DNA of 64,000 bases, taken from Lactarius indigo. Taxonomy: Eukaryota; Basidiomycota; Agaricomycetes; Russulales; Russulaceae. The position numbers were made by a program, and so were the translations under genes. The notes beneath the pieces are model-generated. The model worked only from the letters and a program-made list of their open reading frames with translations, ran no database searches and was not told the origin of the DNA. How positions within the stretch are numbered: the stretch's first letter is position 1; each line of letters begins with the position of its first letter. The DNA is taken from assembly GCA_025766275.1 (NCBI GenBank), contig JAFKAC010000011.1:620001-684000 (forward strand). The letters are read 5' to 3'. This document shows, piece after piece, positions 11,181-24,132 of the stretch.

Positions 11181-14100
11181 ATGAAGTTTGCCAGGTATCG
11201 TCTCCGTGTTGTGCCCCTCCTACGACTGATGTTATGTCTCATATTCATATAGATACCTGGACAATGCGCAGGTATGCCCCCCCCCCCAGTGCCACTCAAT
11301 AAATGCTCGCTGACACGTAACTTCTATCCCAAAGGCACCGGAATGGAAACGTGCATACATGTGCGTATTCCAACACTTGTCCGCTCGTCTTCAAATCTCA
11401 CGGGACAGCGTGTGTGGCGGGTCGTGTGACAGTGATTATCGTGGTCTCAAGAAACGTATTATGGCCCTCAAATCGGTGCAACAGGGCGAAAATGAACTGC
11501 GTTTGACCAGGACCGTGTCATCCGATAGCGACCACGATACTCTTCCCGGGGGACTAGGTGCATCTAACTGGACCGAGAGTAGCGACCACCGGAAAAATGT
11601 CGGTGGTCGCCGCGCCGCCGATGCGCAAGACGGACGACAGAAACATCAGATGGATGCCCGTGGCACCCAGGTTGAGCTCCAAGAGCTGAAGATAAGAGAA
11701 GACGATTTTATCAACGTGGGTGCCGTCTAACTTTCTCAACATGTGCATTCAATATTTTATTCACTCATTCAAAAAGATGACCTCTGCGTCCCACGACAAT
11801 CTCCCCGTTAAGCAGCATCCTGGTGTCATGATATTGGAGTTTATTCCACTCCCTTCAAAAGGGGGACGACCTTCTGTTTCTCAGCGAGGTTCACAATTCC
11901 TGGAAAAAATGCGCAGACGCTCCTCACGATGTGACCACTTTTTTTCTCCACTCTCTTTCCTAGCTCAATGACCTCTCACAGTCATCCAGCCACCTCCTAT
12001 ACCTATTCACCCGCTTACCCTTGGTCTTCTTGTCGGGCGCATGCCGCCTGCCCAGTTGGCATTCATTGACAAGCTCGACTCGGAACTGTCCAAAGTCGAG
12101 TCTTTCTTTATCCAACGAGTAGCCGAAGCTCGCACACGTGGCTTACGACTCAAAGAACAACTTGGGGAGTTGAAGGACCACCGTCGTTTGTTTCATGTGA
12201 CCGAATTTTCGTCCTTCTATTTTCACGGCGTTAAACTATTCGAAAACAGGACGCTTTCCCGGGAGCCCACCATAACACTCCGCTGCCCATTCTTCCGGCC
12301 CATAGATTGAATGCCTCCAGGGGGAAGAAACATGAGCCGCAATGGTCACCCTCTGGTGCTTCAGACTTTCAAATGGATGAAAGGGCACGAGCTGGAAACC
12401 GGAAGGCAGATGCCGCGCAGGAATTCCGATTACAACGCCAGCCCAGCTCGGCGAAGCTTCCTCCCGAAGATTATGTATCCGCGCGCAAGAAACTCAAACG
12501 TGCTGTAGCGGAGCACTACAGTGGGCTCGAAGTCCTCAATAATTATCGCGTAATTTGATCGTTTCTAAGTTCTTATTGTTACCCCGAAGTTGACCCGAGG
12601 AAGCAGATTTTGAATCTCACGGGCTTTCGAAAGGCGCTGAAGAAGTTTGAGAAGGTCACAGGGGTATGGTCAATCGGTTGGCTTGTCAACTTCTCTTAAG
12701 TTATTGCCTTAGGTACCATTGCAAGATGTGTACATGAAGGAGAAGGTTTGTTCTACCTTTCTCGCTCCGAGGATGTTAAATAATTCCTCGTAGGTTGATC
12801 TATGTAGTTTCGCGTCAGACCAGACCGTCCAAGCACTATTGAAGGAGACGGAGGACCAGTTCACTACGCGTTTCGGTGGGCATTTTCTGATGATTACCCA
12901 GCTCGTTTTCTGATGAAATTCGTACACAGCGCAGGGTGATAGGAAACGTGCCTTGACTAGCTTACGCACAGCATACTCCCAGAAGACGCACCATTTTAGC
13001 ACATTCCGTACAGGAATCGCTCTCGGTCTTGCTTTCCCCGCCCTCATTGATGGTATTGTTCGCAGTACGTCCTCGACCTTCCTTCATACCGGCTTCTGAG
13101 ACTCTTTAAGGCTATCAGGATAGTACGCGAGCCGCAATCCCAGCGTGGGCGAACTTGTTGTACATCTACGGCATTTTTCTCGTCCCTACCCTTTTCGCAT
13201 TTCTTGTTGGAACCAATCTGTTAGTTTGGAGCGCCTCTCGTATCAACTACGTTTTCGTCTTTGGTAAGGAATCCCGTAACGTTTTGTCACTTATCTCTGA
13301 TAAATTATTCAGAGTTGGATGTCAGAACGCGTCTCGATCACCGAGAATACTTCGAGGTAGGTGATAGGCTTGTTGATACACGTAAGAATGCTGACGAGCA
13401 CGTAGATACCTTGCATTCTACTAACAACCCTCTGCTTGGCCTTTTGGCTCTCCTTCGCACGTGCTATCGAGCATACGGTTGAGCCTTGGACTTGGCCCGC
13501 GCTTTGGCTATTGTTCGTCACGTTGTTGATGATCAACCCTCTGCCAGTCATGTCCCGCGAGAGCCGGTGGTGGTTCCTCCGTAAAATCGGACGAGTGCTG
13601 ACAAGTGGATCCCATCGTGTGGAGGTACGCGAGTTCTACAATTATTCCTGTCACGAGTCTCATCGTGTCTTTCGGCTCAGTTCGCAGACTTCTGGCTTGG
13701 GTGTGTACATTCGATGGCGGTCTAAGCCTGTGGTTGATACTATACACCGTTTCAGGGACCAACTTTGCTCATTAGCATTCTCGCTCGGTGGAATCTACTT
13801 CGTCGGGTGTTCATACGCCGTAGGGTTCCACTCCGACCAATTTGAGAGGTGTAGCAAGCCTTCTCCCTGGGGGCTACCCTTCTTCCTCAGTTCCCTGCCG
13901 TTATGGGCCCGCTTCTTTCAGAGCATCCGACGTTGGTGGGACTCGAGCCTGGTCACACATCTAATCAACGCAAGTCCTTTACTACTCCACATCTGACGCT
14001 AGTGAGCTTATCGACACCGTTCTTAGGCTGGGAAATATTTCATGGGGATCATGTGTTACTTTCTGTACTATTTATGGCGACATCGCGGTACGTGTTTCTC

Positions 14101-14875
14101 CAAAGGGTTCCATCGTCGGTTTCAACGTGTTTGAATCGGAAGGCTCTGAACACGACACGAGCTTCGTGTTATTCTGCTTCTTTGGAACGATAGGCTCATT
14201 GTATGCGATATCATGGGTAAGCTCTGGTTTTCTAGTGATAAACAGTGGCCGAATATTACGCGCTAGGATCTACTTGTGGACTGGTCTGTCCTACGTCCGC
14301 GCGCACGTTTTATGTTTCTCCGCGATGAGTTGATTTACTCGAGCTACATTCCGGTGCGCTTCTTCTCGTCTTCTCGTGTCCTTCTTTCACACAATCCTGA
14401 CGGCACCACCACGTTTAGTTTTACTACATTTCTATCGTAAAGGGCTACCCTACTTCTGGAAAGAGTAGTGCAACTGACGCCCTAGTGCAGGTCACGAACA
14501 TACTCATTCGTTTCAATTGGGTGATATACCTCCCCACGCACGGGCCCACCGCTGCTGTTCGTTCATTGATAGTCGCGTTCCTCGAAGTGCTGCGGCGCTG
14601 TCAGTGGAACATTTGTACGTCAGCTTCTTTCACTCCGCTCTACACCCGGTAACTAACGTGTATTGCGTGGACGTTTAGACCGCTTGGAGAACGAACATAT
14701 AGGTAATATGGATCAGTACCGCGTCACGCGAGAGGTGCCTCTGCCGTACTCGTTTGACGAACTTGGCTGCGAAATCGATGTTGGGGACGAGGACAACCGC
14801 ACTCTGACTAGCACTCTGACTAGCACTCTGAGGAGCGTGCGCTCGTCCAGGTCCAAGTCGAAAATGAGGGTTTGA
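11181..14875 (+). CDS. SYG1: SPX-EXS phosphate exporter/sensor, SYG1/XPR1 family
   Basis: Membrane protein of the SYG1/XPR1 family: an N-terminal SPX domain that senses inositol pyrophosphates and a C-terminal EXS domain linked to phosphate export. The start is a 14-base exon (11181-11194), a 19-base exon (11253-11271) and a 26-base exon (11335-11360). Together they give MKFARYLDNAQAPEWKRAYI before DYRGLKKRI. Later SPX blocks are DKLDSELSKVESFF (about 12070), ARKKLKRAVAEHYSGLEVLN (about 12485) and ILNLTGFRKALKKFEKVTG (about 12610), which carry the lysine-rich ligand surface. The EXS part has SASRINYVFVF, ELDVRTRLDHREYFE, SRWWFLRKIGRVLTSG, a CSLAFSLGGIYFVGC helix (13770) and RRWWDSSLVTHLINA. 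Near the end are RLENEHIGNMDQYRVTREVP and a 12-base tandem repeat encoding TLTS units. It has at least ten introns and no visible break. Confidence 0.9.
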
Positions 14876-16396
14876 GTTGAGGAGGCAGACACCGATCTAA
14901 GTGGTGAATTCAGCAGATTTTGGCGTGCTTTAACACGTTGCACGGAAAAGGAAGGAGAATAGACCTCATGTGGCTCTGTACGACTTCATTTCGGTACGTC
15001 GTGATATCATATATACGATACATTCAAAGCAGGTATTTTAGTAAATACTTGTAGAAAACTCCTTGGGGTTAATCGCTTTGAGTTTATTTTTCTGAGATCT
15101 TAGGGAAAAGAGTTTTTGAAGCATTTAACTCGAGGCTAGACCCACTTATTAAATAGTCGGTATGTTGCCAAATACTCTCTTGGTCTTGGTACACTCTCGG
15201 TAATACCGTGACTAGGCTAACACAAGAGAGAGAGGGGTGTCTCAGAAGGCGAATACGCTCTACTCATAGCCACCAACTACTCGCCCGTCCGCATAACTCG
15301 AGCTCACTGTTGTTGCGATCAATTTTTTTTGCTCAGACAATATTCAATGTCTTTTTTTTGGCAAGTCGGGCAAGAACTTGGGCTCATCTCAGATTCTCAG
15401 GACTACTTAGCACTCCACTGTTTTCATTTAATTTAAAAACACTGCTTTGCATACGAGGTTGATCCGATGACATACAGTACACGAGACAGTTCACTTTCAA
15501 GCAGCGTGTCCTTGTTGGCCAATAATCGGTAATCAGTCCTTTTTTGATATCTGCCTTTGACAGTTTCGCTCGTGGATGACATCGACAATAACGCAGGCTG
15601 CGGCGTTCTGTTGTGTGGTGTTTATCTCTGCATGAACTGCCAGTGTCAGTCTTACGATAAGATATCTCGTGGACCATACTGCTGATTCCTTGGAAGGCCC
15701 CACGCAGCTCCAAGGACTATCCGACTCGACCGGGTTCCCCGTGGGATGCGTGCCTACTATGCCGGCCTCACGTCCGACCCGAAGAACTCCCCGAGTTATT
15801 GCGCAGGACATTACGATACCCGTTACAAGCTGTCCGTCCTCGGGCGTTGAGTATTATTATTACTTCGGTGAGTCTCCAATAGTTCCCTCACGGTACCTTA
15901 TTGACGATAGCGCGGCACATCGGAACCAAATTGCCTGAATAAAGTTCGTGTATTATGTTGATCAGGCGAGCGGCCTGTCACTTTTCTCGTGCTCCTCGAC
16001 AATCCAGGCGGATTATACCGTTATATTCAGCCCCTAAATTCTTCAAAGTGACGCACCGCAGCTTCGCCCATTTATTTCTCGGTATTGGCCGAAAAACAAA
16101 TTCCAGTGTCTTTTATTTACGCGATGGTACCGGTGACGCACCATCTTGGAGAGAACCGTGACGCTCACAGTGAAACGTGGTTTCTGAGGCCTGAGGCTCG
16201 AGGGTCCCACACCCTAAACACAAACACCCAGCCGAGGAATCAAAACGCGCTTGGAGGTACACGTCTTTGTGTGGGAACCTGTCCGATTCCACGCTTTCGT
16301 CTGATACACGCGGCTCAGAGCCATGAGGGGTTCATGCCAGCGGAAGGTGAAAGATGATAATAGTAGCTAAGGATCATATACTGTACGAGACATGGT
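14876..16396. other. Convergent intergenic region, 1.5 kb, no recognised gene
   Basis: Lies between the 3' ends of SYG1 and VPS16. A plus-strand frame at about 15663-15880 stays open for some 70 codons and contains RPEELPELLRRTLRYPLQ, which looks protein-like, but I know no family and see no start. Nearby plus-strand frames to 16380 have no motifs. Several T runs occur near 15320-15360. Confidence 0.35.
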
Positions 16397-19300
16397 TCAC
16401 TTCATCGTCGATGCAATCTGGTCTAACTCCCGGGCAATCAAGGAGTTGGGGCATGAAGTACGCAATTTACTACATCACCGGCGTCAGCAACGTACAAGTG
16501 AAAATAAGGAAAGAAAAGGTACGCACTCAAGCCGAGCGCGATCCCCGCGATCCTTGCACTCTTTGCCGGCCATCACCCATTCTCCGCACTCGACGTAGAG
16601 ATCAACGCGCTTGGGCCCGTCGCAGCGCTGCACGTAACTGACGGCCTCCTTCGCGTGGCCCTTCTCAACGAGGTGCCGCACGAACGCCTCGTACCCGATC
16701 GGACTCCGCTTTGAGCGCGAAAACGTCTCCAGGCCCTCGAAGTCTCGGATGGCGGTCAGTGCGTGCAATTTCAGGTACCAAAATCTGTTCCCCCCTAGTT
16801 AGCAAAACGACAATGGTGGGGCTGGGTTTGCCAACCTTTTGTCGGACACTTTGAAGTCTGACTTGAGTTTGTCGGCGCGTTTGGACATGCCGTTGAAAAG
16901 ACACGTCTTAATCGTCTCGTCAACACTGAGCCCGAAGAATTCTATCTTGTCCGTGGTTTCTTTCTCGAGCGTCTGCTGGAAGGCCAATAACCGGCTGTAC
17001 TCGTCCATCATCTACAATATACATCGGTATCCTCCAAATAAGGTTTCTTTCATGAGAAACCTACCTTCGCCTCAAATGATCGCTCCTTGTCCTCAGAGAA
17101 AAACTTCTGCGCAGCTTTGATCGACTGTGACCTTCGCAGTAGGGTCCTAAAATGGACGTGGGTTTGTACAACCGAGGTGCAAAAAGCTGGCCGACGTTTA
17201 CCTTCATTCGCTTTGATTCTTCTAAAGAGAGAACGGCACTCTCGACACGCCTATCATCTGAGTAATAGAAATCTCGAAGCATTTCTGGGTTCTGTTCCCT
17301 CGCATATACTTGCAGCAGCCGACTGGCCGGTGCGAGACTGGAACCACCATCCTCGATTAGACGGAAGAATGCTCCCAAGGGCAAGCGGTTGTATAACTGT
17401 AGCAACACATGATAGACTGGACACGTGTGAGCAGTCCCATCGTCCCTTTAATCGCGTCCACATACCTAGATCGGTGTCGCCGCTGTCAACAGCTTTCTGG
17501 AGCGCCAATCGGTCTTCTTTCATCAACAACAATAAGGGAACTTGATCTGATGCCCTCGGCTCGTGGTCCAGCAACTACATCTCCCAGAGTCATGTCCAAA
17601 GACAAAATCAATGATATTGCGTGGCTCACCATGGTAGCAAGGCGAGTTCGGCCGACCTCCCATGCCTTCTTTGCTATCTCAGCGTAACTGACAGAGGCGC
17701 CGCCTAACTTTTCAAACTTCTCGACGATGGCCTTCGACACTTCCTCGTCACCTGCCATCTCTGCATCTTTTCCTGTGCCACTGGGGATTGGTTTCGACTT
17801 GGTTATCTTCGCAGACGCCCAATGTTTAAGTACATTATCCGGTGGAAGAGACAAGAAAGACGATATATGAAGTGCGAGAAGATGCAGGTTACGCGACGTT
17901 AGCCGAGAGATGAGGTGGGTAGGTGATAGGTAGTCATATCTGAAAATTATCAATTGAGGCATATCACAGGAAGGTCAGACGCACTGGTAGTGTGTGATGG
18001 GGATACCCACTTCGAACCGGCGAACTGCATTGAGAACTTTGAGGGTCTTTCCCATATTCACGAAATCACTTGCATTATACAAATCCAGAAATGACTTGCC
18101 AAAGTTCGCGGCCTAAGAGACACAGACGAAACTGTAATGTGTAATGAAGGGCCCAGCGGAAAGATACGTACGCTTAGAAGCTTCCGTTGCCACGCAGGCT
18201 CCCATTCCTGTCCTGCTGCGTCAATGACCTCGTCGACAGCTGCCGCAAGGTCCAACTTGATACTCCGTATGTTCTCATCAGCTTTGGGAGAGCGGTTATT
18301 AAAATTCTCCCAGGCGTCGAACAGAATTGCCGAGGGCGACGTAGATCCAGGACGGAATACAGACGCACTGGAAGCTTGAATGGCCGTCAGGGAAACGCCT
18401 AGCTGTGCAGGAATCTGGAGTCACCTGGGACTTTCTGAATGAAGTCACACGTGTCACCACCGATGACTCGAATACCGTCAAGCTCTGTGACAGCAAACGT
18501 AGGCCCAGAGTAGAAGTATCTTAACTTGGGCATCAGTGACGCGTCGTGGTCCACTCCATAGGACGCACTGTAATGTATCACCGAATGGGCCAACCAGTAG
18601 CACAAGCGCTTCCCAGGTGACTAGAATAGCGTCATTACCGCACCACTCGACCTGCCTGACAGGACCCTCAGCACCAACAACAGTGGTGGTGTCGAACTCG
18701 GCCAAGTTTCGCTGGAAGTCGGTTGCAACGACCCAAAGTGTGCCAGTTTCAGTCAAAAGAGCGAGTGACTTGCCATTGGGTGACGGTGCCATGTGAGTAA
18801 ATGGGCCGCGAGACAAACGTTGGTCGGCGGCCTCAAGATTGTCCACAGAAACCACGCTAGCCTCGACGGATAGCAGAACCTCAACATGGCGCGAGATTGT
18901 GAGATCCGGCGGGATGAGAGTCCAGACTCTGGGCGGCTCAGAGAGACCTACCTATCTGGTCGATTAAGAACCCGTGAACCAAGACGTAGTGGACTCACTT
19001 GGGTTGGCTAGAGTCAGCGGTTTGGCGCCTTCCCATCCCTTCACTTCCAACAGTTGCAATGAGCCGGTCAATGCTACAAGGCCGCTCTCGTAAACACGTG
19101 CATCCGTGATGCCGACCTCTCCGGCGTCAGTTCCCAGGGAGAATTGCACGTAATCGCCCTGCAGATCGTAGAGGCGGTACACACCCTCCTCGTTTATAAC
19201 CACTAGTCGCTCATCTCCTGTCCAGCCAAAGCGAATGATCTTGGCCTGATCCCACTAGAATTGGGTTACGAAAAGTAAGCTCGAGAAGAGCGAACTGGTG

Positions 19301-19630
19301 ACGGATACATACGCCGAACAGCAGCAGGCCCTCCCCAGAAGGTGAATACACTTGAATTTGTGACTTGGCGAACATAGGTGTCGCAGGCCCGATAGCAATC
19401 AATTTGGAAGTATCTCTCATCAGTGCTGTTTTTTTTTTATACGCGTTCTAAGGTCCTTGTAACCACGAAGTATTGGTACACTCACCCAAGGGACCACCAT
19501 TGCGACATCCAGCGACAACGCAGTCACCTAGATTAGGTAGCATCCCGTCTAGGGTGTACAACCGCTGTTGCCTGTAGAATACGTTTCCGTTTTGCATAGC
19601 CTGCCATGATGTCGTAGGGTGTTCCACCAT
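16397..19630 (-). CDS. VPS16: Vacuolar protein sorting protein VPS16 (HOPS/CORVET core)
   Basis: Core subunit of the HOPS and CORVET tethering complexes, which binds the SM protein VPS33 and acts in endosome-vacuole fusion. ATG at 19630 gives [20 protein letters not shown], the conserved N-terminus. Propeller-half blocks follow: [20 protein letters not shown] (19370), [19 protein letters not shown] (19190), [18 protein letters not shown] (18790) and [20 protein letters not shown] (18500). The solenoid half has [20 protein letters not shown] (18240), [20 protein letters not shown] (17910), [20 protein letters not shown] (17310), [20 protein letters not shown] (16930) and [20 protein letters not shown] (16700). 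The final exon encodes [20 protein letters not shown] and ends at 16397. About a dozen short introns are implied and all junctions I tried close in frame. It shares a 168-base divergent promoter region with the MGR3-like gene. Confidence 0.92.
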
Positions 19631-19798
19631 CGTTCGGTTGCTCGCTGCCACTGACAGCGACGATGAACAAACAAGTCTGAAGGGCCGTCGTTCCGCCCGG
19701 TCCGTATTTGTCTCAAATAATGACACGTGACTGCATTCTCCAGCTCATTCATTGACTTAAGCCCAAGTGAATCACCTTACTGACGGTACATCCAGTAG

Positions 19799-21376
19799 AT
19801 GGCATCACTAGCGCGTCGTGTTGCATCTATTCCGCGTTACCGCTCTTCTGTTCTTCTATCTCCTCAGGGTATTTCGTCAACGACTTCAGTATGCTTTCGA
19901 CGGTCTCTCGACGCCCGTAGGACGTTTTTCCGATCTGGTGTGACATTGCCCACTGGGTTAAATCCCCGTGTGGGAACTATCTTTCTCGGGCTCATAGGCC
20001 TGGGCTTCGTCTCAACAATGATAGGGGTGTCCGTATGTCCTCTGCTTGTTTTTGCCATGACATGCTAAGCTGCTCCGTTAGTTACGAGTTTTACTCTTCC
20101 TTTGCTATCTGGCCGGAAGAAGTTCGCTCGGATTTAAGGGCTGGAGTCAAGGCTAAACAACAAGGGAATTTCGCTCTCAGTCGGAGATTGTTGACACAGT
20201 GCGTGGTTTACGCTGTTGGCGTCTGTATAGGCCTACTCACACCTGTGCAACAAAGAGCCTTTGAAACTGCCCTATCACTTCCGTCAGACAAGTTTTCCCC
20301 ATCGCCTTACTTGAAGTTGTCAGGAATAGCGATCATTTTGAGCGAAGTCCTTGAAGAGGACGGCCAGCCGAAAGAAGCCTATGAGACCTATGTCACCTCA
20401 CTCGAACACCTAAAGCAGCACTGGGCTGTCCTCACGGGCGAGGAAAGGCTGCGTGCGATATCCATGGGGCAGAAACTTGGCGAGATGGCCGACACATATC
20501 AGCTTGGTGACGAAGAAGAGGAACGATGGTTGACCTGGTCGGTTGAGGAAGTGCTGAAGCTTGCAAAAGATAATGGAAGCCCTCGGTTAGGTGGAAAGAG
20601 TGAAGACAGCCACCTGGTACTTTCCGACCTGGAGCTACCAAAATGGGTCAGTGTGACCGACATCGGGGCTCCCTTGGAAGCACTCGGAGCCTTTCATGCG
20701 AGAACTGGTAAATTGACGTGAGGATGCCAGACATACTTCGTCGCTTTACAAAGGCTAATTGGCTCATCGTTTGCTCTCCTATTTCAGACTCGCTGTACCC
20801 CTTTATCTCCATACTATATCGCTTCTGGTCCCTCCTGTCACCTCTACAAGGAAAGCCACTAGAGAGGAACTGTGCCGAGGTTTGTGCCAAACCTATTTCC
20901 CGTGTTGATGGCACCGATCACGCTTCTTTCAGGTGCCCAGCTTATGAGCAATTTATCAGAGCTATTCATGCGGAGTGCCCCTACTTCGGCAGCATTGCAT
21001 CAATCCGAGGCTTGGGCCCGGCAAGCACTCTCCCTGTTACAGAAAACGCAAGGAAACGCTAGCCGGTCTGACGACATTCGGGTGTGCGAAGAAGCGCTAG
21101 CAGTTGTGCTGTTCAACTTGGGATCCCTTCGCGAGGTTTGTGACTTTCCTTCCCCTTCGCTTTCGTTCGAGTGACTCAAGATTGATGCAAAAGATGAATG
21201 GCGACCCAAAGTCAGCTCGACAGAAGTTCGAGCAGTCCTTGGAACAGTCCAAGAATCTTAGATGGCAAGAAGGTATGGCGCAAGCTCGAAACGCAATTCG
21301 GAGGTTAGATAGGGAGCAGTTTGATGCATTGCCACATCTACCAGATCCTGAGCTAGGGATGGTGCCAAAAAAATAG
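19799..21376 (+). CDS. MGR3-like mitochondrial TPR protein
   Basis: Probable relative of yeast MGR3, a TPR adaptor that helps present substrates to the inner-membrane i-AAA protease YME1. The first exon (ATG 19799) encodes an arginine-rich presequence (MASLARRVASIPRYRSS) and one hydrophobic segment, GTIFLGLIGLGFVSTMIG. After an intron comes EFYSSFAIWPEEVRSDLRAG and AKQQGNFALSRRLLTQ, then YLKLSGIAIILSEVLEEDGQ, QPKEAYETYVTSLEHLK and LRAISMGQKLGEMADTYQL. These are TPR-like helical pairs. Downstream exons hold SEAWARQALSLLQKTQGNAS, CEEALAVVLFNLGSLREV and ARQKFEQSLEQSKNLRW, and the stop is at 21376. It reads away from VPS16, and its 3' end is only about 70 bases from that of SEC62. The MGR3 assignment is by overall block order and is less certain than the TPR/mitochondrial call. 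Confidence 0.75.
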
Positions 21377-21447
21377 ATATGGTCATGCGTAGCGACTACA
21401 AACAAAGGATCCGTAGGGTAATGTGCAGACTGGCCTCGTAAAATCTA

Positions 21448-22411
21448 TCAAGAGTTCTCATCTGGGACCTCTTCCACCGTCGCAGCGCGACTTGCTGAGC
21501 GCGAGTTTCCAGCTGAGGTGCCGGAGTCATCTACCTCCACAGCAGCCACATCGGGCGTAGCAACGCCACTGCTCGCATTCTTGACTTTGTCCGATTTTTC
21601 AGCGGATTTCTTCTTTGACTTCTTTTTGGGGTAGTCCCACTCCCAAAGCGGAATGAAGGAGTCAACCTGGATACAAGAGCTATGATTAGCTTCCGCGGGT
21701 CAGTCAAAAGGTATGGGGACATACGAATCCGACGTCAGCGAACAAACGTGGAAATATCCATATTCCAGGACTTGCCACGAGGACAGTGATAATGTAGAAT
21801 ATCAAACGGATGACGGCAATGACGAGTAACAACCCGACGAGACCCAACAAGATCATGGAGAGGTACCACACACCAAGGCGCAGGATTGGAGGCCAGAGCG
21901 GGAACATGACGCCAGCAAGGATAATGGCAACCATCGCGACCCCGCCAACGTAGTTTGTCCACTGAGAGCCCTCATAAAACCAAGCATAGTAGTCTTCGGG
22001 TTGGAATATCTGCATGTGATTGACCTGCACTGTCTTCGGGGACGACGCGGAGCCTACTGGTTGGCCGCGGTCGACACGTAGGAAGAACGCAAATGGAATA
22101 ATGTTATGAAGAAGGGTGTGGGCCTCGGCTTCTGAAGTGATCTTGGGCGTATTCTTTGTTTTGGCATAGGCTGGTGATAGCAACGCCTTGACAGCAGACT
22201 TGCCTAGAGATGATAATATCCAGTTACAAAACTATATATGGGTAACCGTGATAAGGTGAGAAATGGCACGTCACCCACCTTTGAAATAGTCAACTCGCTT
22301 GCCGCTCAACACCCCCACTCTATTCTTGAGTCCCGCCTTACTGCTGCGGAGAAAATCCACGACATTTCGCACCTCCTGCGATGCCTTTTGTTGCTGCTCC
22401 GTGGTCGACAT
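21448..22411 (-). CDS. SEC62: ER translocation protein SEC62
   Basis: Subunit of the SEC62/63 complex that drives post-translational protein import through the Sec61 channel into the ER. ATG at 22411 gives MSTTEQQQKASQEVRNVVDF and VLSGKRVDYFKG. After an intron comes KSAVKALLSPAYAK, then HTLLHNIIPFAFFLRVDRG. The cytosolic motif HMQIFQPEDYYAWFYEGSQW is followed by two membrane segments, YVGGVAMVAIILAGVMFP and GVWYLSMILLGLVGLLLVIA. After the second intron the tail WEWDYPKKKSKKKSAEKS is strongly basic and then acidic (ATVEEVPDENS), ending at 21448. This arrangement, two helices with a charged N-domain and basic C-tail, fits the family length of about 275-290 residues. It is divergent from the PAQR gene. 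Confidence 0.92.
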
Positions 22412-22798
22412 GGACGTAGAAAGTTGGTCTAAGTCACGGAAGTTATACGCGGCTGGGAAATATCACGACACGAGTGCTCACGATGACCTGGTTGCAATAA
22501 ATGCGAACTTTAAACTCACGCGCGCGGCGGTGAGGGTGGGGTGGAATAGAGGAGTGAGCTGGCGAAATGAAACGAATTGTGTGACATTGCAAGCCACTCG
22601 CGTGTATGATTATGTAAGCGCACTGCCAAAGATCAAATTTTACACCGGCCCGCGACCGAACAAACTTGACCGATCGGGCGAGTTGTGGGTCCGTTGGGTA
22701 CGACCGCGCATCGAATCCCCGGTCGTCACAGGCATGTGTTTACCGTTTATCCCCATTACGCAGTGTGGCCTCTAGACAACGAACCCACACCGTCAGTC

Positions 22799-24132
22799 AT
22801 GTCTGCGTCCCTCCTTCAGCGACATGCTGCACAGTCATTACGTGCAGAGCCCATACCAGATCATACCTTGTCATTGAACAGCCCCATCGTACAAAAGGGT
22901 CGTACCCTGACATTTTCAGAATTGCCAGAGTGGATGAAAGACAATGAGTTCATTTTATCTGGTTATAGAGGGTAACCGTCCGTCCTCCCACCAGAAGAAT
23001 TTTCGTATTGATCCTCTTGACTCACCAGAGAGCTGAATAGCTGGCAAAAGTGCCTCAATTCAGTCTTTGGTTGTACGTAGGGCAACAAATATTCAACATT
23101 TGCGTCTGTTTTTACCGCATATACTTTTACAGATCTACATAATGAAACAGGTATGGTCACAGTTTACGGGTCGTGTGTAATCTGTGTTGATGTTTCCACT
23201 CCAGTTAACATTCATACCCATCTTCATGCCTCGGTCTTGTTTGTCGTCCTCCTTCTTACGTTCGATATCTCGTACTTCAAGTCGTATGAAGACGTGTCTT
23301 GGGCCGATCGTGCCGTATTTGTGGTCTTCCTCTCGTCAGCAGCCTTTTGTTTGTTTTGCAGCGCATTCTTCCACATGTCATCGTCCCACTCGAAGGAAGT
23401 ATGCGCCTCTCAATCAGCCTGGACTGACACTGAACATGCGCTGATCATCTTTTTCAAGGTGGCTGTTCGATGCAATGCCCTAGATTATTCCGGGATTATC
23501 GGCAAGCCCATTCACTCCCTGCTTGAAACGCTAGTCGTGACTGTTCCCTAGTCCTTATCCTGGGCTCCGTCTATCCTTGTTTGTATTACGGATTCTTTTG
23601 CGAACCCTACTACAAAGTTTGTTACTTGTTCCTTTTCACCGCGGCTGGTCTTGGTGAGTAGCTTCATTTCCGATCATGCTCGGTACCTTATTTTGTTGCA
23701 GCTTCAGCATACATTGTCCTGAGTCCTGAGTATCGAGGGCCAACTGGCCGGCATGCGCGGACGAAGGTCTTCGTCTCCTTTGGCTTGTGTGGCGTGCTCC
23801 CAGTCTCCCACTTGGTACTTTCTCACGGAATAAATGTGCTCCAAGAAATGGGCTTCCTTTGGCTCCTGGCCGCTGGCGCGATGTACATTGTGGGAGCTAC
23901 ACTATAGCAAGTCTATTTCCGCTTAAGTCTCCTTAGAGCCGGCTCACTTATCTTGATTAACGTCAGTGCAAATAGGGTTCCAGAGAGACTTGCCCCTGGA
24001 AAATTCGATCTCTTCTTCTCCTCTCATCAAATCTTCCACGTCTTCGTCGTCCTTGCTGCTCTATCCACCTATGCGTGTATCCTAACAGCGTTCGATCACC
24101 GGCACAGCCAGCGCGGGACGTGCGCAACGTAA
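22799..24132 (+). CDS. PAQR/HlyIII-family seven-helix receptor (IZH/ADIPOR-like)
   Basis: Seven-helix protein of the progestin-and-adipoQ receptor family; fungal members (IZH genes) affect zinc and lipid metabolism. ATG at 22799 starts a soluble N-terminus with TLTFSELPEWMKDNEFILSG. Motifs in order: VNIHTHLHASVLFVVLLLTF (the N-H-THL signature), CSAFFHMSSSHSKEV (one metal-site His, with Ser where the family more often has Cys) and ALDYSGI. Then come VLILGSVYPCLYYGFFCEPY, a helix ending GLCGVLPVSHLVLSHG, and ERLAPGKFDLFFSSHQIFHV. The last contains the HQxFH metal-binding pair. The final helix FVVLAALSTYACIL leads to a stop at 24132. Five or so introns are needed. It reads away from SEC62. Confidence 0.85.

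Noticed and set aside
22620..22740. Possible tRNA because of a TTCGAATCC-like string near 22715
   Set aside because: The surrounding bases do not form an acceptor stem or anticodon arm; it is ordinary sequence between SEC62 and PAQR.
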